From Actinomycetota bacterium (GTDB lineage Bacteria; Actinomycetota; Actinomycetes; S36-B12; UBA10799), in the NCBI GenBank assembly GCA_020636995.1, contig JACJWU010000001.1:186001-250000 (forward strand): 64,000 bases of DNA. The letters are read 5' to 3'. Under the pieces are notes generated by a model. It was not told the origin of the DNA. It worked only from the letters and a program-made list of their open reading frames with translations, and searched no databases. Position 1 is the stretch's first letter. The number at the start of each line of letters is the position of its first letter. Positions 58,488-64,000 of the stretch are shown here, one piece after another. The translations under genes and the position numbers were made by a program.

Positions 58488-59236
58488 GCGGTCACTCCAA
58501 GTGGGCGACGACCAAACACAAGAAGGCGGCGATCGACGCCAAGCGTGGCAAGTTGTTCGCCAAGCTGATCAAGAACATCGAGGTGGCCGCGCGCACCGGC
58601 GGTGGGGATCCCGACGGGAACCCGACGCTGTACGACGCCATTCAGAAGGCCCGCAAGAACTCAGTGCCGATGGACAACATCGATCGGGCGGTCAAGCGCG
58701 GTTCGGGTGCCGAGTCCGGTGGCTCGGACTGGGAGACCATCATGTACGAGGGCTACGGCCCCAACGGTGTGGCGGTGCTCGTGGAGTGCCTCACCGACAA
58801 CCGCAACCGTGCAGCCGGCGAGGTCCGGGTCGCGATGAGCCGCAACGGCGGTTCGATGGCGGACCCTGGTTCGGTCTCCTATCTGTTCACGCGCAAGGGG
58901 GTCATTCTCGTGCCGGCCGAAGGCCTGACCGAGGACGATGTGCTGCTCGCGGTGCTGGACGCGGGGGCCGAGGAGGTCAACGACCTCGATGGCACGTTCG
59001 AGGTGATCAGCGAGCCCACCGACATGGTTGCAGTGCGCACGGCGCTGCAGGATGCCGGACTTGACTACGACTCTGCGGAGGTGCAGTTCGTTCCCAGCGT
59101 CACCGTGCCTCTCGAAGCCGATGGTGCGGCGAAGATCTTCCGTCTGCTTGAGGCGCTCGAGGACAGTGACGACGTGCAGAACGTGTACGCGAACTTCGAC
59201 GTGTCCGATGAGGTCATGGCTGAAGTGGATGCCTGA
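58484..59236 (+). CDS. yebC: YebC/PmpR-family protein
   Basis: A 250-residue protein of the YebC (TACO1) family. It starts with the universal SGHSKWATTKHKKAAIDAKR, then NPTLYDAIQKARKNSVPMDN and YEGYGPNGVAVLVECLTDNR. Members are annotated as transcriptional regulators, and the mitochondrial relative aids translation; recent work links them to ribosome stalling at prolines. It is coupled to pdxT by ATGA, and ruvC follows after the WS/DGAT gene, as in other actinobacteria. Confidence 0.95.
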   Translation: MSGHSKWATTKHKKAAIDAKRGKLFAKLIKNIEVAARTGGGDPDGNPTLYDAIQKARKNSVPMDNIDRAVKRGSGAESGGSDWETIMYEGYGPNGVAVLVECLTDNRNRAAGEVRVAMSRNGGSMADPGSVSYLFTRKGVILVPAEGLTEDDVLLAVLDAGAEEVNDLDGTFEVISEPTDMVAVRTALQDAGLDYDSAEVQFVPSVTVPLEADGAAKIFRLLEALEDSDDVQNVYANFDVSDEVMAEVDA

Positions 59237-59274
59237 GCCGCATCCGCACCCGGCGTATCGACCGTCTGTGGCGA

Positions 59275-59289
59275 TAGCGTAGGACCTAC
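59275..59289 (+). promoter_or_regulatory. -10 box and overlapping palindrome before WS/DGAT-2
   Basis: TAGCGT (59275-59280) is followed directly by GTAGGACCTAC (59279-59289), a perfect 11-bp palindrome over the likely start site. AGGAGGAGGAG then precedes GTG 59308. Confidence 0.45.
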
Positions 59290-59307
59290 CGGTCAGGAGG
59301 AGGAGAC

Positions 59308-60996
59308 GTGGCGAGCGACAAACCGACGGGGACCAAGAAGTCGACCTCGACCCCCAAGGCAAAGAAAGCCTCGTCCGGACGGTCAGCGACCAAGAAGGCA
59401 GCACCTGCCGCGAAGGCCTCCTCGAAAACGCAGGTCTCCGCGAAGAAGGCTCCGGCGAAGAAGGTGCCCGCGAAGACATCGGCGAAGAAGGCTGCGAAGA
59501 AGGCTGCCAAGAAGGCTTCGGTGAGTGATGCTCCAGTGAAGACCTCCGCGAAGAAGGCCCGCAAGCAACCGGCGCCCCTGCGTGGGCGGCAGGCCTCGGT
59601 GGAGGCCAAACGGCTGTCCGGCTGGGACTTCGCGACGTGGCGGATGGCCACCGACGATCCCGTGATGCGCTCCACGATGATCGGATTGTTGGTGCTCGAT
59701 TCCAGCCCCGACTGGAGTGCGATGAAGCAGCGCTTCGAGCGGGCCACCAGGCTGGCTCCGATCCTGCGATCGCGGGTGATCGAGGGGCCGATCGGACTGC
59801 AGACGCCGCGCCTCGTGGTCGATCCCGACTTCGACCTGTCGTTCCACATGCGTCGTTTCAGCATGCCCAAGGGGTCCACATGGGCGGATGTCCTGGAGGA
59901 CGCCCGGCGCCAGAGCATGGCTGACTTCGACCGCGATCGGCCGCTGTGGCGCGCCACTCTCCTGGAGGGTCTGCCGGGTGGTCGATCAGCGTTGATCATG
60001 AAGTTGCACCATGCGATCGCCGATGGCCAGGGGGCCGTGCAACTTGGCCTGGCGCTGTTCGATTTCGCACCGGAGGGTGCCGACCTGGGACCCATGCCGC
60101 AGGAGCCGGAGCCAGCGGTGCTGGACACCACCGGATTCCTGGAGGCGGTGATCCGGAACAACGTCGGATGGGTGGCCCGCACGGCGGAGGACGCGATCCG
60201 GGGGCTCGGACCGCTGACCATGGAAGCTGTGAAGAACCCCGGTGATCTCATCTCCCGGGCGAGGCGCACGGCGGAGTCGGTCATGCGTTTCACGAAGGTG
60301 CCGTTCGGTCCGTTGTCGCCGATCATGCAGCAGCGCAGCATCAACTATCACTTCGACACCATCGACATGGACTTCGCGGCCTACAAGGCGGCGGCGAAGA
60401 AGCGCGATCGCAGCGTCAACGACCTGTTCCTGGCGGCCATCAGTGTGGGCATGCACCGCTACCACGAGCGGATGGGACGACCCGTCGACGAGTTGCGCAT
60501 GAACATGCCCATCTCGCTGCGCAGCAGTGGTGATGACGCAGCCAACGCCGTCACGATCGCGCGGTTCGAGATCCCCATCTCGAACGCCATCGACGACGTG
60601 CTGGAGGCGGCCGCGCAGACGGTACGCAGTTGGCGTGCCGAACCTGCGCTCAGACTCGCCGACAACCTGGCCGAGTTCTCGCGTTTCCTTCCGCCCGAGT
60701 TGCTGTCCGCAGCGGCGCAGACCTCGGACCTGACCGCCTCCAATGTGCCGGGGGTACCGGTGCCGGTCTGGTTGTGCGGTGCGAAGGTCGAGCGGATGTA
60801 TCCGCTGGTCGCCACCATCGGGGCCGCGATCAACATCACGATGTTGACCTACGCCGGGGTGGCCAGTGTGGGCATCAGCACCGACGACGCCGCCGTCGAC
60901 GACCGTGAGGAACTGATCCGGTCCTTGCGCTACGGATTCCGAGAGGTCATCGGGACGCCGGTGCTTGCCGGCAATCCGTTGACCATCAGGTCGTGA
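59308..60996 (+). CDS. WS/DGAT acyltransferase with lysine/alanine-rich N-terminal tail
   Basis: A 562-residue acyltransferase. Residues about 105-562 are the WS/DGAT body: LSGWDFATWRMATDDPVM, the catalytic HHAIADG (H234, H235, D239), MNMPISLRSSGDDAANAV and NVPGVPVPVWLCGAKVERM. The first 90 residues are unusual: 25 lysines among Ala, Ser, Thr and Pro, with KKAAKKAAKKA, like histone H1 tails or HupB C-termini. The tail could bind polyphosphate, RNA/DNA or lipid-body surfaces. It is paralogous to the gene at 32051, which lacks the tail. It sits between yebC and ruvC. Confidence 0.88.
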   Translation: MASDKPTGTKKSTSTPKAKKASSGRSATKKAAPAAKASSKTQVSAKKAPAKKVPAKTSAKKAAKKAAKKASVSDAPVKTSAKKARKQPAPLRGRQASVEAKRLSGWDFATWRMATDDPVMRSTMIGLLVLDSSPDWSAMKQRFERATRLAPILRSRVIEGPIGLQTPRLVVDPDFDLSFHMRRFSMPKGSTWADVLEDARRQSMADFDRDRPLWRATLLEGLPGGRSALIMKLHHAIADGQGAVQLGLALFDFAPEGADLGPMPQEPEPAVLDTTGFLEAVIRNNVGWVARTAEDAIRGLGPLTMEAVKNPGDLISRARRTAESVMRFTKVPFGPLSPIMQQRSINYHFDTIDMDFAAYKAAAKKRDRSVNDLFLAAISVGMHRYHERMGRPVDELRMNMPISLRSSGDDAANAVTIARFEIPISNAIDDVLEAAAQTVRSWRAEPALRLADNLAEFSRFLPPELLSAAAQTSDLTASNVPGVPVPVWLCGAKVERMYPLVATIGAAINITMLTYAGVASVGISTDDAAVDDREELIRSLRYGFREVIGTPVLAGNPLTIRS

Positions 60997-61125
60997 GCGG
61001 AGTCGGCCGGATCACGCCGTGGGAACGCGGCCGGTTCGCGGCAACCATGTGACAAACGGCCCGTAGTTCCGTCCCAGGCGACCACTGTCCCGCGTGTCAA
61101 AGCGCCGGGACCGGCCAGTGCAGGG

Positions 61126-61147
61126 TAGTCTGCCGAACAGTTGTACG
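61126..61147 (+). promoter_or_regulatory. ruvCAB promoter with LexA (SOS) box
   Basis: TAGTCT (61126-61131) is a -10 box. CGAACAGTTGTACG (61134-61147) matches CGAAC-N4-GTTCG at nine of ten positions and overlaps the expected start site, so LexA would block it. Confidence 0.7.
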
Positions 61148-61159
61148 ACTGGAGGCTGG

Positions 61160-61648
61160 ATGCGGGTGCTTGCAGTGGACCCCGGATTGACCAGGTGCGG
61201 GGTGGCCGTGGTGGAGACGCGCCTGGACGGGCGCACGCGCGCCCTGGTGGCCGAGGTGATCCGCACCGACCCCGACGCTGATCACGCAGATCGTTTGGGT
61301 GCGGTCTTCGAGGCGATAACGTCCTATCTCGACTCCTGTGAACCGGATGTGCTGGTGGTTGAGCGGGTGTTCAGCCAGAACAACGTACGGAGCGCGATGG
61401 GAACGGCTCAGGCGGCCGCGGTGTGCATGCTCGCCGCGAATCAACGGGGACTTCCGGTGCACCAGCACACGCCGACGGAGGTCAAGGCCGCAGTGACCGG
61501 GTCCGGGCGGGCCGACAAGGCACAGGTGGCGTTCATGGTAGGGCGCATCCTGGGTCTGCACGACGTCCCCAAACCGGCCGATGCCACTGACGCGCTGGCC
61601 CTGGGAATCTGTCACGTGTGGCGTTCCCGCACGGGGGTGAGGGCGTGA
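61160..61648 (+). CDS. ruvC: Holliday junction resolvase RuvC
   Basis: A 162-residue endonuclease that cuts Holliday junctions bound by RuvAB. Four acidic catalytic residues are present: D7 (AVDPGL), E68 (VVERVF), D141 and D144 (ADATDALALG). VFSQNNVRSAMGTAQAAAV is the conserved DNA-facing helix. ATG 61160 has GGAGG just upstream. It overlaps ruvA by GTGA (61645-61648). A LexA box precedes it. Confidence 0.97.
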   Translation: MRVLAVDPGLTRCGVAVVETRLDGRTRALVAEVIRTDPDADHADRLGAVFEAITSYLDSCEPDVLVVERVFSQNNVRSAMGTAQAAAVCMLAANQRGLPVHQHTPTEVKAAVTGSGRADKAQVAFMVGRILGLHDVPKPADATDALALGICHVWRSRTGVRA

Positions 61649-62253
61649 TCGCATCGCTTCGCGGCCGGGTGGCCCACCGCGGCACCGACGAGGTCGTCGT
61701 CGAGGTGGGTGGAGTCGGCCTGTCGGTGGTCGTGAGCCCACGCACGGCCTCGAGCCTCGAGATGGGCCAGGAGTGCCTGCTCACCACACAGTTGGTCGTG
61801 CGGGAGGACAGTCTCACGCTGTACGGCTTCGTTGACGCCACCGAGCGTGAGGTGTTCCGCACCGTACAGACGGTGTCCGGGATCGGTCCCCGGCTGGCGC
61901 TGACCATGCTGGCGACTCTGACGGCGGACCAGATCACCGCCGCGATCGCTGCAGAGGACATCGCGGCACTCACGGCTGTGCCCGGGCTGGGCCGCAAGAG
62001 CGCCCAGCGGATCATCGTTGATCTGAAGGACAAACTCGAGGGTCCGGTAGCCGGTGCACCTGTGATGGGTGGCACGGCCGGGTGGCGCACGCAGGTGAGC
62101 GCCGCCCTGACCGGACTCGGGTGGTCGACGGCCCAGGCACAGTCCGCGGTCGCCGCGGTCGCGGCCCGGCCCGAGGCCGCAGATCTGGCCGTCCCCGATG
62201 CCCTGCGGCTGGCACTGCAGGTCCTTGACCACACGCAGGCGGTGGCGCCATGA
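61645..62253 (+). CDS. ruvA: Holliday junction helicase subunit RuvA
   Basis: A 202-residue protein that binds the four-way junction as a tetramer and loads RuvB. Domain I starts IASLRGRVAHRGTDEVVVEV; domain II carries two helix-hairpin-helix motifs (VSGIGPRLALTML and VPGLGRKSAQRIIVDL); domain III is the C-terminal RuvB-contacting helix bundle. Coupled to both neighbours (GTGA and ATGA). Confidence 0.97.
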   Translation: MIASLRGRVAHRGTDEVVVEVGGVGLSVVVSPRTASSLEMGQECLLTTQLVVREDSLTLYGFVDATEREVFRTVQTVSGIGPRLALTMLATLTADQITAAIAAEDIAALTAVPGLGRKSAQRIIVDLKDKLEGPVAGAPVMGGTAGWRTQVSAALTGLGWSTAQAQSAVAAVAARPEAADLAVPDALRLALQVLDHTQAVAP

Positions 62254-63296
62254 GCGATCCGCTGGTCGACCCCGGAGCCGACGATTCGGAGCGCCTGGTC
62301 GAAGGGGCCCTGCGGCCCACCTCCTTGCGGGACTTCATCGGCCAGGAACGCGTCAAGGATCAGCTTCGACTTGTGCTATCGGCGGCCAAGCAGCGCGAGC
62401 ATGTGGCCGACCACGTGCTCATGAGCGGCCCGCCAGGATTGGGCAAGACCACACTGGCGATGATCATCGCCGCCGAGTTGGGCAAGGCACTGCGCCTGAC
62501 CAGCGGGCCCGCGATCACCCACGCCGGGGATCTGGCATCGATCCTCACGGCCTTGCAGCCCGGCGACGTCCTGTTCATCGATGAGATCCACCGGCTGTCC
62601 AGGCCCGCTGAAGAGATGCTCTACATGGCCATGGAGGACTTCCGGGTCGACGTCGTGGTGGGCAAGGGCCCGGGTGCGACATCCATTCCGCTGGATCTGG
62701 CACCCTTCACCCTGGTCGGTGCCACAACGCGGTCGGGGCTGCTGCCGGGACCGCTGCGCGACCGGTTCGGATTCACGGCCCACATGGACTTCTATGATCC
62801 GGCCGATCTGCAGAGGATCGTCGAGCGGGCGGCCGGCCTGATGGGGATCACCGCCGACGACACGGCGCTCGCGATCATCGCTGGACGGTCGCGCGGAACC
62901 CCGCGGATCGCCAATCGGCTTCTGCGGCGGGTGCGCGACTACGCCCAGATCCACGGCGACTCCACCGTCGATGTGGCCTCCACGGAGGCGGCATTGGCGT
63001 TGTTCGAGGTCGACGAGTGGGGTCTGGACCGACTTGACCGGGCCGTGCTGATGGCCCTGGCGAAGAACTTCGGGGGCGGTCCGGTCGGTCTGTCCACGCT
63101 GGCGGTCGCCGTCGGGGAGGAGGCCGAGACCGTGGAAACGGTCTGTGAACCGTTCCTGCTGCGGTCGGGTTTTCTGGCCAGGACGCCGCGCGGCCGGATC
63201 GCGACGGCGAAGGCCTATGAGCACCTCGGACTGGCGCTTCCGGCGGGCGCTGCCCAACTCACCCTGACCGATCCTCAGGACGTGACGCCCGGCTAG
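62250..63296 (+). CDS. ruvB: Holliday junction helicase subunit RuvB
   Basis: A 348-residue AAA+ motor that drives branch migration. Walker A is GPPGLGKTT, Walker B LFIDEIHR, sensor 1 GATTRSG and the arginine finger region LLPGPLRDRFG; a winged-helix C-terminal domain ends with LLRSGFLARTPRGRIAT. It overlaps ruvA by ATGA. yajC starts 13 nt later with its own leaderless promoter. Confidence 0.97.
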   Translation: MSDPLVDPGADDSERLVEGALRPTSLRDFIGQERVKDQLRLVLSAAKQREHVADHVLMSGPPGLGKTTLAMIIAAELGKALRLTSGPAITHAGDLASILTALQPGDVLFIDEIHRLSRPAEEMLYMAMEDFRVDVVVGKGPGATSIPLDLAPFTLVGATTRSGLLPGPLRDRFGFTAHMDFYDPADLQRIVERAAGLMGITADDTALAIIAGRSRGTPRIANRLLRRVRDYAQIHGDSTVDVASTEAALALFEVDEWGLDRLDRAVLMALAKNFGGGPVGLSTLAVAVGEEAETVETVCEPFLLRSGFLARTPRGRIATAKAYEHLGLALPAGAAQLTLTDPQDVTPG

Positions 63297-63297
63297 G

Positions 63298-63303
63298 TAA
63301 GAT
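63298..63303 (+). promoter_or_regulatory. -10 box TAAGAT, leaderless promoter of yajC
   Basis: TAAGAT ends 6 nt before GTG 63310. Confidence 0.6.
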
Positions 63304-63309
63304 CGGGCA

Positions 63310-63573
63310 GTGGAGATCCTGATATTGGCGCTCCCGCTGCTGGTACTGGTCGGAATGTGGTTCCTGATGGTCCGACCGGTGCGGCAGCGGCAGAGGGAGG
63401 CGCAAGCCGCGCAGTTGGCGGTGCACGTGGGCGCAAGCATCATGACCACCGCTGGCATCTACGGCACTGTGGCGTGGATGGATGAGGACACGATCGGTCT
63501 CGAAGTGAGCGAGGGTGTGGTCGTGAAATACGCTCGCGCCGCTGTCGCGACCGTGCTGGACGACGAAGGGTAA
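63310..63573 (+). CDS. yajC: Preprotein translocase accessory subunit YajC
   Basis: An 87-residue protein with one N-terminal membrane helix (ILALPLLVLVGMWFLMV) and the YajC soluble part (VRPVRQRQREAQ, GASIMTTAGIYGTVAWMDED). It assists SecDF in the Sec translocon. It stands 3 nt before secD, so the two are co-transcribed. ruvB-yajC-secD is a common bacterial order. Confidence 0.92.
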   Translation: MEILILALPLLVLVGMWFLMVRPVRQRQREAQAAQLAVHVGASIMTTAGIYGTVAWMDEDTIGLEVSEGVVVKYARAAVATVLDDEG

Positions 63574-63576
63574 CCA

Positions 63577-64000
63577 GTGGCTGCACCAACTGCACGACCC
63601 AAGCCGTGGCGTCCGCTGCTGGCCCTGCTGGTCATCATCATCGGTCTGGCCGTATGGACGTTCTGGCCCGGCCAGGAGAGCACTCCGCGGCTCGGACTCG
63701 ACCTGCAGGGCGGTACCCAGGTCATCCTGATCCCGAACCAGGCGGAGGGCACCGCGGAGATCACAGACGATCAGCTGCAGCAGACCGTCGAGATCATCCG
63801 ACAGCGGGTCAACGGCTTCGGCGTCGCTGAGGCCGACGTCGCCATCCAGGGGTCGGGCAACGACGCGGCGATCGTGGTCTCGGTCCCGGGGGTCAATCAG
63901 CGCGAGATCGCCGAGCAGCTCAGTCAGACGGCACTGCTGGACTTCCGCCCCGTGTCGACGATCGTGGAGCCCGGGGTGATCGACCCCAACACGTTGCAGC
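63577..64000 (+). CDS. secD: Protein translocase subunit SecD (5' part, runs off the window)
   Basis: The first 141 codons of secD. An N-terminal membrane helix (LLALLVIIIGLAVWTFW) is followed by the diagnostic RLGLDLQGGTQVIL, then the periplasmic P1 domain (IIRQRVNGFGVAEADVAIQG). SecD with SecF uses the proton gradient to help pull proteins through SecYEG. Start GTG 63577 follows the yajC stop by 3 nt. The rest lies outside. Confidence 0.95.
   Translation, partial: MAAPTARPKPWRPLLALLVIIIGLAVWTFWPGQESTPRLGLDLQGGTQVILIPNQAEGTAEITDDQLQQTVEIIRQRVNGFGVAEADVAIQGSGNDAAIVVSVPGVNQREIAEQLSQTALLDFRPVSTIVEPGVIDPNTLQ

Overview
The window is a high-GC actinobacterial chromosome segment. The lineage call rests on gene content and order. 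It carries an actinobacterial lexA / SOS-induced LysM inhibitor / nrdR cluster, the phosphatidylinositol mannoside genes (CDP-alcohol phosphatidyltransferase, PatA-type acyltransferase, PimA), FtsR-type MerR and FHA genes next to gcvH, two WS/DGAT acyltransferases and LexA boxes of the CGAAC-N4-GTTCG type. Three blocks match gene orders known from Mycobacterium tuberculosis (lexA-chiZ-nrdR; Rv1822 to Rv1832; thrS to ruvB). I cannot fix the order or genus from sequence alone.

Layout. 1-4.4 kb: lexA (5' part only), a divergent SOS-regulated LysM membrane protein, nrdR and the B12-dependent ribonucleotide reductase nrdJ. 4.5-9.4 kb: a GGDEF-EAL protein lacking most of its PAS domain, an EamA transporter, a frameshifted membrane protein, and a reverse-strand module of AAA ATPase, SHOCT membrane protein and 35-residue membrane peptide. 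9.5-19 kb: a 25-residue peptide gene with its own promoter and strong hairpin, a GH29 fucosidase, two alpha/beta hydrolases, an SDR, a CYTH protein, SulP and SLC13-type transporters and a UPF0104-like membrane protein. 19.3-25 kb: a polyamine-type ABC transporter operon broken by a deletion that joins potA to the end of potD, a secreted protein with a possible Cys-His-Asn triad, and a DAO-type oxidase. 25-38.7 kb: mixed accessory genes (collagen-like secreted protein, SGNH hydrolase, aquaglyceroporin, cupin, copper-monooxygenase-like lipoprotein, amidase, WS/DGAT, DUF4032, TerC, AzlCD, secreted HExxH protein). 39.3-47.4 kb: a compact conserved cluster (phosphatidyltransferase, DUF881, small basic protein, DUF881, gcvH, FHA, MerR, bifunctional nuclease, MerR, gcvP). 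47.4-64 kb: Na+/H+ antiporter, HAD, hotdog thioesterase, thrS, HIT, a degenerate EF-G-like protein, pgsA-patA-pimA, a LemA-like protein, pdxST, yebC, a WS/DGAT with a lysine-rich tail, ruvCAB, yajC and the start of secD.

How it works together. Translational coupling by ATGA or GTGA overlaps is pervasive (nrdR-nrdJ, patA-pimA, pdxS-pdxT-yebC, ruvC-ruvA-ruvB, DUF881-DUF1290-DUF881). At least thirteen genes have a TANNNT box ending 6-8 nt before the start codon, which is the layout of leaderless mRNAs. LexA boxes precede the lexA/LysM pair and ruvC.

The most interesting points are: a gcvP whose conserved N-terminus extends upstream to an ATA codon in an ATAA overlap; the potA-potD deletion; the AAA/SHOCT/micropeptide module with its divergent 25-residue peptide; a degenerate EF-G-like protein beside pgsA; a histone-H1-like tail on a WS/DGAT; and four different intergenic repeat structures. 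I saw no tRNA, rRNA, CRISPR array, insertion sequence or prophage.
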